Source: Phragmites australis
Taxonomy: Eukaryota; Streptophyta; Magnoliopsida; Poales; Poaceae
Assembly: GCF_958298935.1 (NCBI RefSeq)
Contig: NC_084929.1
Span: 32,119,501-32,183,500, forward strand
DNA: 64,000 nt
Direction of reading: 5' to 3'
Both the position numbers and the translations under genes were made by a program. The notes under the pieces are model-generated. The model was given only the letters and a program-made list of their open reading frames with translations, had not been told where the DNA came from and did not search any database. The stretch's first letter is position 1; the number at the start of each line of letters is the position of its first letter. Shown here piece by piece: positions 45,257 through 57,121 of this stretch.

Positions 45257-47310
45257 CTAGTATACACTGCTCGGGTGCGGGAGCCTGCGTGCACTCCTCG
45301 CGATGCTCTGAATCCGAAGGTGCCTCTCACGACTATGTCTGAATAGGTTCGTCACGGGCACTGGACAAGCGCCTGCTGTAGGAGGCACGAGACGGATCCA
45401 TGGCTGATAGGTTATACCCCTCCAATGCGAGGTATGATCACCTAGATCATGTATAGCGGATAGGAAGCGGAACCCTCTCGTCCTCATGTAGTCCTAGAGA
45501 GGGTTCCAATCCCTCCACATTGATGGCTCGCTTGCTTCCCCACAAGTTTGCTCCGCCTGCGTATGCATCTCGTACATCTCTTCGATTTGTATAAGATTAG
45601 GGCCATGATAGTAATACAGAGATTTAACCAATAAAAATTGTTAAAATACCATATCACTTACCACAACATGAAGAAGGTGGGTATGATCCTCAGGGAAGGG
45701 TCTGAGGGTCAGCTCTATAAGTCTGCTAAGTAAGGTGGTACAAGTGCACGGATGATACCACAAAAGGTACTCCTAGTATGTGGTGTTGTCATATTATCCA
45801 GCAGGAATGACGACATATATCGTGGCTGACTCCGTCCACCTTAGTAAGTGCTCGGCATGCACAGATGCCCAGTCCCGTATGCCTCTGGCCCCTTGTGCAC
45901 TCCTCATGTTCATGATATAAAAAATTATAATTTATTAACATTGATCACTTAAGGTACTAATATTACCTACGATAACACACTTACTCGTGCGCCCGATTGA
46001 CGTCTCATGGGGAGGTACTGGCACCACCTATCGATACCTGAACTGTTTTTATACACGCTTAGGAGAATATACTTTCACGTTGTTCATGTACAACAAGAAG
46101 TATCTGGTCATCTATAAGTCCGAGTCACGCCAACAATAAGATGCAATGAGTCCTCTAGTTGTAATTTCGGCCACTCATACCATATATCATGGATCCCATT
46201 CTATGAGATTGGCGCTAAGGATGTCCAAATCATTGATCACCCGGTATTACTGCTGACTCCATCTCAACCTGGCATGCATCCACCGATACCCTATCGTAGG
46301 CCTCATATCATCTGCAATGCCATCAGATATGGAGACTCGATAGTAGCTCTTGAGCACCCAAGGTTGATAAACCAGGAGGTACTTCTAACTCCATAGCTGT
46401 AAGATGTGTAGGCAGCCTGCAACAGATCATTTCTTCTTTGATCGCTAGGTTGCATCATACAATCCTATGTAGGTGGCAGTCAGTACAATAGATCCCCAAC
46501 TGTAATATATCATCTCATAAAGACGTGACACGAGGTGACTTGTTAACCATATAATATGGGAGACAATATAATCGCCTACCGTATTGTAGAGCATGATGCC
46601 TCCCAGCAAGATGTACAAGTATACCTTATAGTGCTGTATAACTGTAGCCTCGTCCGCATCCGGTGGGCATGTATCGAATTGTGAAAGCCCATGAATTTAG
46701 GACATGGAGAGACTAATATCCTTCTTGTCATATTGCACACCAAACCTACAAATACGGAGGGTCAATAAAGCTTGAATATCACTACAATATTTGAAGTACA
46801 TTGCATAACATATAATTACCTACCCTCAACGTAACCCTTTCACTGCTCCTTTGCTAGATGCGGAAGTACTAATGGGGCGCCCCTGATTGGTAGCTCGGTC
46901 AGATGGCCATGTCCCTCAATGTTATGACCATCTCGCCAAAAGAAAAGTGAAACATGTGCGTCTCAGAATGCCACCAATCGACGAGACCTGTCAGCAGTGG
47001 CTCCTCAATTAGCGGGAGAGGTGTCCTGCCCTCACACGCGATGGGAGCTGTGACCATCATGAGAGCAAAAGGTAGTAGTCCTATCCATGCGAGTGACTTG
47101 TGGAATCAATGGTCTAACTCCTTAATCGTGTGGACACTCCGGGTTCACAACGAAAACAACTGCAAAAGGTATCCAATAAATGTATTGAGTTAGTAGCAAA
47201 TTATCATGAAAATTAAAAGGCACATATAATTGTGGTACCTACTGTCCTGTGAAAATCATCTGTCCCCTATGGTTCTCGTCGTATCGCTGCTGAAGAAGCA
47301 CAAAAAGACC
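45257..47310 (-). pseudogene. Plant mobile domain (PMD, aminotransferase-like) gene of the MULE
   Basis: The minus strand shows QRYDENHRGQMIFTG near 47290. After an intron it reads FHKSLAWIGLLPFALMM, then LLTGLVDWWHSETHMFHFSF and GEMVITLRDMA, the PMD core that places a Trp-rich helix before GEM..TL.D.A. After a shift comes LTELPIRGAPLVLP. Then come HYKVYLYILLGGIMLYN, PTIGYRWMHARLRW, the RDWASVHAEHLLRW segment and EYLLWYHPCT, all collinear with PMD proteins such as the MAIN/MAIL family and its transposon relatives. Numerous stops and frame changes make it a pseudogene. The region 45257-45487 appears to be the C-terminal tail. Confidence 0.72.
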
Positions 47311-47336
47311 ACCATGAGCCATGACAATGATTTTAA

Positions 47337-47482
47337 GCAACATGGTTCAATAAGTATGTCAATAACAAAATAGAATATATTAAAACCTTTATGGTTCAAT
47401 AAGTATGTGAATAACAAATTAGAATATATTACAAGCTTTATGGTTCAATAAATAGGTGCATAATAAGCTTTATGGTTCAATA
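47337..47482. repeat. Three imperfect direct repeats of TATGGTTCAATAAGTATGTG type
   Basis: Units begin near 47342, 47390 and 47440 (ATGGTTCAATAA...), with AATAACAAA(A/T)TAGAATATATTA shared by the first two. A further GGTTCAATAA lies at 47473. Confidence 0.75.
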
Positions 47483-47629
47483 AAAAAACATCGTACATGA
47501 TGTCAGTACTATACGGTATATTACAAAATAAGTAGCACAACTAATAGGTGAATAATAATTTAGAATGCAATCCATAACTTCAAACAACAAACTAAAATGC
47601 AATAACTCTAATACACTACTGTTTTGCGG

Positions 47630-50473
47630 ATTTGAAACATGTAGTTTGTGTTCGAATTGCTGTATGTAATGTTGAATGTATTTAATCGCAGGTGTGCCAG
47701 TATACAAACGTATAAAAAGAAATAGGAGACAAATGTAATTGAAACACGTAAACTTTATTCATTCATTATCGAAGTCATAAAGTACAGTTTCATTGATTAC
47801 ATTTTGTTCCACACACACATATGCACACACTGACTAGATGTTCAGGCAACTACCTCGTCCTGGTTCCCGTGGACTCACAAGGCCCTCAGTTAATTACGCA
47901 TGTCTCAGGCTACCTTCGATTAAGCTGCTGGCTGGTCATACTCAGGTCATCTCCGAGTCTGCAAGACTGTAGTCACACGCATCAAAACAAAGTAAGCGTT
48001 AGAAAATAAATAAAAGCAAAAGATGGGACAAACAATCTAGCGTGAGCTTTATAGACTGTTTATGTATTCTAGGTCATCATCGGCTAAACTACCTCAGAAT
48101 TTGTAGCTGCTCATCATCGGCCTCAGTTTCAGGTACTACAAGAAAATAGAGGGGGAGAGTCTAGCTATACGGCAGTTCACCAACTACAATCTCGCAGGAG
48201 CCCGGTAAACTGTAGTGTTTCTAAACTCCTATCTATGACCTCTAACCTCAGCATATCCCACAGGCAACCCCTCTTAGGCCTCCTCAAAGTCCGAAAGGCA
48301 ACGAATACCGCCACACAGGCAAAAATGCCACAAAGGCAAAGGTCACCAAGGTCAAAGTAATCACCACCAGCTCCAGTAATCAGCAGAGAGGAGCAACAAG
48401 CAAGCCATAAAGACAAAAGGTCACCAAGGCAAAAATAAGGGTGATAACAGGAGGGCAAGACCATGCTAAACCACATATATAATGCCACTAACCCAGGAAC
48501 ATAAATCATCAAAGACCGACCATTAGTCATTGCCAAGACCTAGCACCATAGCCACTGTCAACACTTAGCACTGGGTAACAACCACAACAGCCAACAGCAA
48601 AGGAAACAGCCAAGCTACCATAATGAAGGCAGCCAAGTACCAGCAACAGGTGATGTAAGATCACCGTCATAAATAGGGCAAGAGCATTATAAGCATCGAG
48701 CCACAAAGGCAACATAAGCATCAGCATCTCAAGCCAATCAAGTAGACAGCAGGGATGGCAATAGAAAGACACAGTAGCACTAGATAGCCTCCACAACACA
48801 TACAGGGAGAGACTTAACCATCTGTTCACCATCCTCCCTCAGTAAAGAGAGCAACACTTAAAGATGTAGTAGATCAAATAGCCACTACAACTCAGATAGA
48901 ATTAACCAGCCATTAAACAGATAGCAGGTCAACCCAACCATCTGCAATACTATCTCACAACCAGGCGAGCTACTGGTAAAACAATCTATCCCGGCTAACA
49001 AATAGCCAATAGTCCATAGGGACATATGATTATCAGCACATGCCAACATGAGGGAGATAATAGAGGCAACCTCCAATAATGGTGCATACAAAACCAGCAG
49101 CAAGATAAGTAACACAGCCATATGGTAACAGGAAACATCACCAGACCGGGCTACAGAGGCTAAGCCAGAGGCTACAGCACATAGATGGCACACACACTAA
49201 AATGGAAACACATCAACAGGCTCCCAATCACCTGCTGGTGCTTAACAACAGAGGAGGATCACAGCCAGCGCCCAACAATGAAGGCGGCAACAACAGCACG
49301 CACATCAGGCGCGCACACATGCATACACACCAGCCAGAATGCCTTAATAGAGATGATCCTCACCAGCCGGAACACACCACCCATCGAACGATGCCAGAAA
49401 GGAGAGGAGACCAAATGCCAATTACCACCGCCGAAGGCGCGGCTCACCCGACCAGTGGCGCAATTGCTCCGCCGGCGGCACATCTCACCCATCCGGCGGT
49501 GGAGAAATCAAGAGCAAACACCAAAAGCCGACTGGCAGGGGATAAAACCCACACAGCGAACACAACCACAACACGCGTGCCGGCGGCAACTCACGAAACA
49601 CCGAACACGGCAGCGACGCAAGGCCAACTTGACGGCACAACGACCGAATCAACCCTCAACGACAAACAATCGGAGCATCTTCCCACACCTCCACCAGCTC
49701 GGCCAAAAAGCAACCGGAGCCAAAACAACAGAGATCAAACCCATCTCACCGGTCACAGCAACGAGGCCAGCCGAATTAAAACCTACACGTCACTGCCCGG
49801 CCCGAAGGCTGGCCAAAATTCACAGCTGCACCAAATGCGGTCATGGCACAAGGCCGGCCGAAGCCCATATACACGCACACGGTGGCGACCCAAATCAACA
49901 GCAACAGAAAAAAACCGGCCGAGGATAGCACCCACGCATCCAAAAGCCATATGCAAAATCGGATAGAGAGTTGGGGGATAAGCACGGGAAGGGATGAGGA
50001 CGAGCACACACGGCTCGGAGAGGGAGTGGCGCAGCTCGGGAGCACGGTGCGAGCGCGGTTGAGGTGCGCGCTCGGGTGCTAGGCCCAGAGAGCAGAGGGA
50101 AAGGGAGGAGAGAGCGGGGGAAGGAGCGGCTCAGGCACGCGGGGGCGGCCGAACCGGCTGGTGAGCACGAGGAGGGAGGTGACACGGGGAGAGAGAGGCG
50201 GCGCCTCAGGTGCAAGGGAGAAGAGAAACAAGGCGCCCTGGACGCCCAAGGTCAGTAGACAGAGTGGACAAGGCGCCGGGAGCTAGGCCAGGCCGGCTCG
50301 GTGCGAGAGAAGGAGAGGAGTGAGGAGGGCAGCCCAGGTCGGCTCGGTCCATGAAAGGAAAGAAGGCCACCGGGCGGGCTGGATCCTTCTCTCTCTCTTT
50401 TTTAATCTTTTTCCTTTTTTATGTATATGTATAGGAATACGGGTGCAAATATACGCCAAAATGGTATCGTACA
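47630..50473 (-). mobile_element. Solo LTR (family shared with 59486-61771), 2844 bp, TSD ACTAC
   Basis: On the minus strand it starts TGTACGATACC at 50473 and ends ...CGCAAAACA at 47630. The target duplication ACTAC is at 47625-47629 and 50474-50478. Segments align with the solo LTR at 59486-61771: AAACTTTATTCATTCAT, TCTCCGAGTCTGCAAG, AGTCACACGC and AAAGTAAGCGTTAG all recur in the same order. Frames of 247 and 254 codons at 49185-49966 are LTR sequence, not genes. Confidence 0.9.
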
Positions 50474-50499
50474 ACTACAGTTCGATAGTGGCTTGATAG

Positions 50500-52290
50500 T
50501 TTATTGCTGAGTCAAGCATGTCCTCCTATCATGGCCAGATAGTTTGCAAAGTTTGCACTTGCGTAAGCCGTCAACAGGATCTGCTTCATCCATGTCACCT
50601 TGCAGCCTCGTGGCTCTAGGTCTTTCAGGATCCGTGCGTCGTGCTCGGGGATAAGGTACCCACTTAGGCCCCACGATCATTTTGTAGCTGCTTCCGATGT
50701 TGAAGGACCGTATCTTTAGAAGCCATGTGCTGCACAATGCATCGATCATGAAGTATGGTGCTACATACTATGATTCATCATTGTTGCTCATGTCCATGCA
50801 AGAGGCTAAGACATGCGAGCACGGAATCTGATGCAATTTTGGCTTATTGCATGTGCACTTTACCTCATGAGGTCCAAGTTGACATTACTACACGGTGTTC
50901 CCTGTGCTATACCCTGAAACATACCTATGGCGGCACATGACCTCAAATTCATTATTGGACAGGTCATAGATTCTCGTCCAATGAAAGTGTGTCTTGTTCC
51001 TGCTTCTGGATATGATTTCCTTCACCTTAGTTGTGAACCGTGTGTCGCAATTCATAGCAGCATTACAACAATCTTAAAACTAGTCCACCGTTCTATAGAA
51101 TGTGAGCTCAATGATGGCACACAACGAGAGGTCCCGTACTCCCTTTAAGATATTGTTGAACATCTCCGCTATGTTCGTTGTCATAATAGTGTACCTAACA
51201 TGGGATAAAATAATTTTAAAAGACCTATTTGCATAAGAAATGGTACAATATAATCATTTAAATTCTATGTGCTAACCTGGCACCGTGAGTGTCATGGATT
51301 AGAGCCCAACGCTCCACCGGCTTCCCCGCTATCCACTGGCTAAACGTAGCACGTGAACGGCTAACAATAGTTTGTCCTCCAACCATTTTGGTTCGCAGAT
51401 GACCCTTCTGTGCTTGTTGATCTGCCATCATCTTGCGAGTGATCTCATTTAACTCTCTCCATATCTCGTTGAACTTCGCTTGCTGTTTCTGCAGACACAA
51501 CCCTTTAAATCTCTTTATAAGAGACTTGCTGTGGTAGCTTGTATATAGGTTCGTTCTCAAGTGTCGCATGCACTATCTTCTCTTCACATCAGGCCATATA
51601 ATAGAGTAGTTTGTGCTATCATATAGCACATCCAACACACGCAAAAGGCTCTTGTTGCGGTCTGAGATGATGCAAACTCATTCCCTGTTGCCCACGACAT
51701 GTGTCCTCACTAAAGTGAGAAACCACACCCAGCTATCATTGTTCTCACTCTCAACCATTGCAAAGGTGAGAGGAATGATCTGATTATTTGCATCCGCCGA
51801 TATCACTGTCATAAGAGTACCATGATACTTACCGCACAGAAATATAGCATCCACGCATACAACCGACCTACAATGTCTAAAAGCTTTGATGCATTATCCA
51901 AAGGATCAGTGGTGTTGTATGACCCATCCTCTAGCTTGATCGATTCATTCTTCATGGCCCACTGAGTCCCTGGCTTCGTCATGGCAATCTTCTGCAGTAG
52001 CCTCAGAGTATAGTTGTAAGACTCCTCGAAGCTTCCAAACGGCATCTTCAATATATTTTGCTTCGCTCATCACGTGGTGGGGTGTGTCTACTGATCAAAA
52101 ATAGTTCTCATATTTCGGCTTATGTGCTCATACGAAGTAAGGATAATTCGGGTGCTTCATACACCTGACCTCATACTTCGTAGGGTTAGATCAGACGCAC
52201 CAGTCGTGGCACTATGTTTACGTACACTCCCGTATCAAAGTTCTCCTCTATGCCTTGCGTGAGTACAAAGCACATGTGTTGTTCCTTCTC
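50500..52290 (-). pseudogene. MuDR-like MULE transposase pseudogene
   Basis: The minus strand reads YEVRCMKHPNYPYFV near 52170 and PFGSFEESYNYTLRLLQKI near 52030. The MULE transposase core is AFRHCRSVVCVDAIFLCGKY, HGTLMTVISADANNQIIPL and FAMVESENNDSWVWFLTLV, then ISDRNKSLL. It carries two of the DDE acidic residues (VDAIF, ISDRN). Then come CMRHLRTNLY and FNEIWRELNEI, AEMFNNILKGVRDL, a SWIM zinc finger VKCTCNKPKLHQIPCSHVL near 50870, and a C-terminal CCHC-type knuckle CKLCKLSGHDRRTC near 50520. In-frame stops (for example after VVGNRE) and frame changes show it is inactive. Confidence 0.88.
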
Positions 52291-53546
52291 ATCTCGAAAA
52301 ACTTATGGACAACGATCGAGCTGTTTGGAACAAGTCGTGGCCGCACACCCTCTGGTTCACACGCAAAAGGCTCATAACATGTGATTTCATGCCATTTAGG
52401 TCATTAGATACCTCAACCGAACTCTCTATGTACTGGCAGTTCTGAATTGTTACGAGCCTCATATGAAAAACTACGGGACGTTCTCTATAATAAATGAAAA
52501 ATCATACCGTATCTGAAAACAAAGATACATATAATAAAATAACTACTTAGATATGTATACGATACACAACTAATTACATCCCTCGATAAAAAATAAATAT
52601 ATTAACGATGCAAGTTAAATAGTACAATACTTAACGATGCTAAATATTTAAGTAATTAACAATGTTAATTAAATCATTAATATTAAATTCAAATGAAATC
52701 AGTAAACATGTTCAGACCACCATTCTCATCACATCCGATCCATAACCACCTCTCCAGCCATGCAGTTGTTCGGTGTGTACCACTATTTTAATGGATTGAA
52801 TTAAAATACTAATTAAACAGGTGCACACAACTATTAATTAAAAAATTTAATTTGATAATTTTCAATGTATTGTGATTTTAATTGAATATTTCTGTCCAAT
52901 CTAAGTTTTTTAATCTTTTTGAATCTTTTTTCTTTTTCTTTTCTTTTTCTCTTTTCTCTCATTACATCAACACCCTACTTATACCTATGAAAAGCACGTA
53001 TGCACTAGGCCATCACCCTACACCACCAATAGCACAAAGTGCCACCACTAGACCATCATGCTATTAAACTAATTAAATAATCTAATTACACTGACTAATC
53101 AAATTCACACTAATTCGTATTATACAATATAATTACTCTAACTAAGCAAATAATTACTATTATACAAATTCACGCTAATTACTATTATATAAATTCATGC
53201 TAATTATTATTACACTGACTAAACAAATGATCAAATTCATATAATCAAACTAAGTAAATAATTATATAAATGTAATTGAACTGATTAAATAATCTACTTA
53301 CTCTAATTACTATTATTGCTATAAATATTAATTAAATAGATAATTTAAGTATTTACTGTAACTCGCGCTACTGCTGCTACTCCTAACCTCGTGCTGCTGC
53401 TGCTCCTCACCTCACGCTGCTGCTGCTCTCCCTGTGTTGCTGCTCGCACTGCTGCTTCTCCTCTCCTCTTTTGCTCGTGCTGCTCGTCTCCTCTCTTCTC
53501 GCAGTGTTGTGTCTCCTTACCAGTATGCATCTTCTTATAGCGAAAC
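52291..53546. other. A/T-rich sequence, no gene
   Basis: 52500-53345 is dominated by TAATTA/AATTCA repetition. 53366-53470 is a CTG/CTC-rich trinucleotide-like stretch (CTGCTGCTGCTCCTCACC). It could include the distal end of the MULE, which I could not place. Confidence 0.35.
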
Positions 53547-53554
53547 ACGACAGC

Positions 53555-54733
53555 CAAGGTTCACGTTACCGACCGGAGCTCGGTTCCGAGCTCCGGCGGT
53601 AACCAAAATCTCGCGGTGACCGCGGTTACCGGTCAAAAATTCAAAAAAAATTCAGAGAAAATTCATTCGGCAAAATTTGAATTTTTGCGAAAAAAAACCT
53701 TGTTTTTGCCCTCTCGGTAACCGCTCGGTTTTGGTCGGTTACCGAGCGGTTTGGGTCGGTTACCGAGCGATTTTCTCGCATTTTTGATTTGGTCGGTTAC
53801 CGAGCGGTTTGGTTCGGTAACCGCTCGGTTTTCTCGATTTATCGAGCGATTTTATCGAATTTCAGCGCAGTTCAACAAAAAAACTAAAAAAGGGCTCAAT
53901 CTTGTAAAATTAATAGCTAATTCATCTGAGCTTCAAATCAAGTGAAACAAATTTTGTTAATTTCCTTGTAACATGATCTACATGATAAAAGTATTTATAC
54001 TCATAAAAAAGTTCAAAATTTTCTGTGAGAAATTTTATTTGTTAAACCAAGTTAAATGCATAGTTTACTCTTTGCTAATCCAAAAATCATGAAACTAATT
54101 TTATTAGTCTTCTTACATGATCCTATATCTTTAAAAAATACATGAACTCATGAATTAGTTATTGTAACATGCATGATTGTGTAAATATGTTGCGACTAGA
54201 TTAATTCATAACTGACCCATCACACCTCAAAAATTAGTGAAACCACTTTCATTAGCTTATTTATACTATGATTTACGTAGAAAAAATAATAGTAGACATG
54301 AAAAAGTTAATTACAGTGCTGTTTCTTAACATATTCACTTTATACTTGTGAACTTTGTAAAAATCATAGAGAATTTAATAAAACTCTAAATAAAGTGAAA
54401 TTAATTTTAAAGATTCTCTTAAAATACGTTTTATAAAAAAAATATGTGTTTGCATATTACACTTTTCCTTAACGTGAGTTAATAACTAAGCCGCACGCTT
54501 CAATTTTTTTTCATTTTTTTCAAACTTTCTCCCTATAGAATATGATGCAAACGACATTATTTTTGAAAAAAAAATTCACAGAAGGTCTTAGAATTGTGTA
54601 TAGTTTTTTTTTAAAAAAAATTGAATTTTTTGAATTCAAATTTCGGTTACCGTTTGGTTTTTGAAACCGAACTGGACCGAGAAGGTCGGTAACCACGATT
54701 TTTGGGCGGTTACCGACGGTTTTTTGAACCCTG
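53555..54733 (+). mobile_element. hAT-like non-autonomous element, copy 1 (1179 bp)
   Basis: Ends CAAGGTTCACG (53555) and ...TTTTGAACCCTG (54733) are short imperfect inverted repeats. The perfect 8-bp duplication ACGACAGC lies at 53547-53554 and 54734-54741. Both subterminal regions are packed with GGTTACCGAGCGGTTT and its reverse complement (53700-53860; 54645-54720). The interior is A/T-rich without a transposase. Confidence 0.88.
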
Positions 54734-54741
54734 ACGACAGC

Positions 54742-55889
54742 ACCGGGGCTAAGACATGCGAGCACGCAGGGACAGCAGCGCGTGGGGTGCTGTCAAAACC
54801 GACAAAAGCGAAAGCGACTGGCGCACTGAATGGGACAACACGATGGGACGTGAAGAAACGGCAACACCACGCCAGTCTATATTCGGCACCTGAGATGCCA
54901 AAGACGGTGTCGAATACAGTGAGTTTTCAGTACCTAAGATGCCGAATACGATGAACAGCCTATCATTTTTTAGTGTCTTATGTACCGGAATCAAATTTTC
55001 GATGTATGAGATACCGAATACAAATAATAAATTTGTAAATACATTAATATGTTATACATTTTAACAAATAAAGTGATATTTATTGTATATTTTTAGATTT
55101 TTACCCTCAACGTGACGTGAGACGGGTCTAAAAGCCCGCTGTCCACAAAATCATGTAGTATCACAATCTTAACCGTTCAACTCAGATCTACTAGCTAGAA
55201 GTGAAATGAAATTACTGTAAAGTCAGAGAATCTCCTTCCCATAAAACAACAATGGCGCTTGTGCGGAATGGATGGATTGCCTCTGGTTTCACACCACCAG
55301 CTACCAACACGATCCACCAAACACAAGCGTAGCTAGTACGGTATGCGCCTAGTTTATTGTGTACCAAATCCTTGTTTGGACACACGTTTCAATCTTTTAC
55401 GTGCATGTGGAATCCAGGCAACATTGCCGTGACGAATCCGAAATCACTAAACACGTACACATCTATGTCTATATATTTATACTTATATAAAATTTGTGAG
55501 TTATGAAAGATATGATAGATTTTTATTATTTATTTAAATTAATCAAATAATTATTATATATAGTTAGATCTTATTTCTCCCGGTACAAATATGTTTAACC
55601 TTCTATTATTTATCTTTCATATTTAAACATTTAATATTTAACTTATATATATTAAAAATATATTAAATATCATATTATTTATCTTTAATATCGACGCCTC
55701 TAATATTTCTTAGATCGATTAGGGAAAACCAAAGATGTTGTACTACTGACTCATCGGAGATACGAACGATTAAACACAGCAAGCTAAACATGCAGACGGG
55801 CAGGCTCTCTAAGAGGAGGCTATACACACACCTAAGATGTTACCGTAGGGTGCATGCTGGGCCGATGGATGGATGAACCGATCGATCCA
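54742..55889. other. Intergenic sequence
   Basis: Near 54885-55025, a short motif of the type TCGG(C/T)ACCTGAGATGCC, GTACCTAAGATGCCGAATAC and GTATGAGATACCGAATAC occurs three times. The remainder is A/T-rich 3' flank of the gene at 55890. Confidence 0.4.
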
Positions 55890-56405
55890 TCAGCCGTGCA
55901 CGACGCTCATCGCGGCGCCGAACCCTCCGGCGGGCGCGGCGAGGCCGGCGCTGCGCACGGCGACGCTGCGTGCCCTGCGCACGGCCGGCCGCGCGGGACC
56001 GCCGACGCGCACGTCGTCGTCGGCGCCGAACTCGCACGGCGCGTCCTCGTCGATCCTGGCCACCGCCACGCTCCGGCTCCTTACCGGGACGACGACGGCC
56101 ACGTCCTCGCCACGGCTGCCTGGTGGAGCCTGGCGCTGAGACATGGCGCGCACGAGCTCGTTCACGTCCTCGTCGCCGCCGCCGCCGCCGGGCCCGCCGC
56201 AGCGCGAGCGGGAGCTAAACGTGGCCGCGGCCTGCATGGGCCCCGGCGCGAACCCGCCGCGGCCGCCGACGACGCCCGCATGCGTCGGCATCCGCCCCGC
56301 GCAGGCCGACATCCTCCGCACGTACGAGTCGCACGCACGCGACAGCGCCCGCACCGGTGCGCCCAGCCACCGCCCCAGCTTGCTGCCCTCGCTCTTCTGC
56401 TTCAT
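55890..56405 (-). CDS. Uncharacterised plant protein, single exon, 171 aa
   Basis: The minus strand starts in good context (GAGAGATGAAG) and is intact to its stop. The N-terminus is basic and amphipathic (KLGRWLGAPVRALSRACDSY then VRRMSACAG). A Gly-rich spacer follows, then GGDEDVNELVRAMSQRQ. The C-terminal half carries RSRSVAVARIDEDAPCEFGA and a repeat of the RARSVAV motif. This arrangement is shared by a small family of plant proteins I recognise by pattern (KxxRxLxAPxRALxRARDxYV...; RSxSVAxxRIDEDxPCEF), but I know no assigned function. No signal peptide or membrane segment is seen. It is very GC-rich, like other grass single-exon genes, and sits between two inverted hAT-like elements. Confidence 0.75.
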   Translation of the reverse strand: MKQKSEGSKLGRWLGAPVRALSRACDSYVRRMSACAGRMPTHAGVVGGRGGFAPGPMQAAATFSSRSRCGGPGGGGGDEDVNELVRAMSQRQAPPGSRGEDVAVVVPVRSRSVAVARIDEDAPCEFGADDDVRVGGPARPAVRRARSVAVRSAGLAAPAGGFGAAMSVVHG

Positions 56406-56577
56406 CTCTCCGGCAGCTGCAAGAACAGAGAAATCGAACGATCTAGCAGTCTGCTTTTGTAGGAGACGCTCTCGCCTGCGGGGGCCAAATGGCGGGGTTG
56501 GTGCGCATGCGCGCGGTTGGACAGCGGTAGTTGAGACGAATGATCACATGATGAGTAACGATAGTACATATAACGTT

Positions 56578-56871
56578 ATCCAAATATTTTGAATACAGGT
56601 CTTTATATTATAGTAACATACCTAAAGATAATATATATCATAATGATATTCTTAATTATTTCGTCATAAAAATAATTGCAAATAAAATACATCTCCATGA
56701 TCAGATGATCAATAACAATATTACAGTATCCGTGCGTTGCAACGATATCCAAATATTTTGAATACACGTCCTTCTATTACAAATAGCATATCACTCTAAA
56801 TATATTATATATTATAACAATATTCTTAATTATTTCACCATAAAAATAATTACAAATAAAATACATCTCCA
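56578..56871. repeat. Direct duplication of about 120 bp
   Basis: Copies at about 56578-56697 and 56746-56871 both run from ATCCAAATATTTTGAATACA to AAATAAAATACATCTCCA, with scattered differences. The spacer contains CCGTGCGTTGCAACG, a short palindromic string. Confidence 0.85.
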
Positions 56872-56934
56872 ACACCACGACAAAGCTGAGATCATATCCA
56901 TTCTCTCATAAACAACGAAGGAATCTCAAGCTGA

Positions 56935-57040
56935 TCAGACTTCTGCATCAGTGACTGCATTCTTTAATCCATCTATGCTCAATACCTGACGAAGGAGTTG
57001 CTCAATGTTCTCACCATGTCTAAAGAGCGGTAACCCTGGT
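56935..57040 (-). pseudogene. Possible terminal exon remnant
   Basis: The minus strand reads LFRHGENIEQLLRQVLSIDG then LKNAVTDAEV and a stop at 56935-56937. The composition is protein-like and helical, but no partner exons were found; a hAT-like element lies just upstream (57122-58307). It may be the last exon of a decayed gene, or chance. Confidence 0.25.
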
Positions 57041-57121
57041 TTTTTTCGGGGAGGAAATATTCATCACCTGCAGAAGAATATTTACAAACGACTTATCCTC
57101 TTTGCAAGTGACAAATCATAC

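Larger units (their letters stand above)
45257..52290 (-). mobile_element. MULE (Mutator-like) element remnant, split by a solo LTR
   Basis: It comprises a mudrA-like transposase pseudogene (50500-52290) and a plant mobile domain pseudogene (45257-47310), both minus strand. The 2.84-kb solo LTR at 47630-50473 with TSD ACTAC lies exactly between them, so they were adjacent before that insertion. Plant mobile domains are known to travel with Mutator-like and gypsy elements. Terminal inverted repeats and the 9-bp duplication were not found, so the true ends extend beyond these coordinates. Confidence 0.65.

Noticed and set aside
48177..50215. Several long frames (up to 254 codons)
   Set aside because: All lie within the ACTAC-flanked solo LTR and have no coding domain.
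55854..56592. 202- and 149-codon plus-strand frames
   Set aside because: Shadows of the minus-strand 171-aa gene, which has the better start context and conserved-looking motifs.
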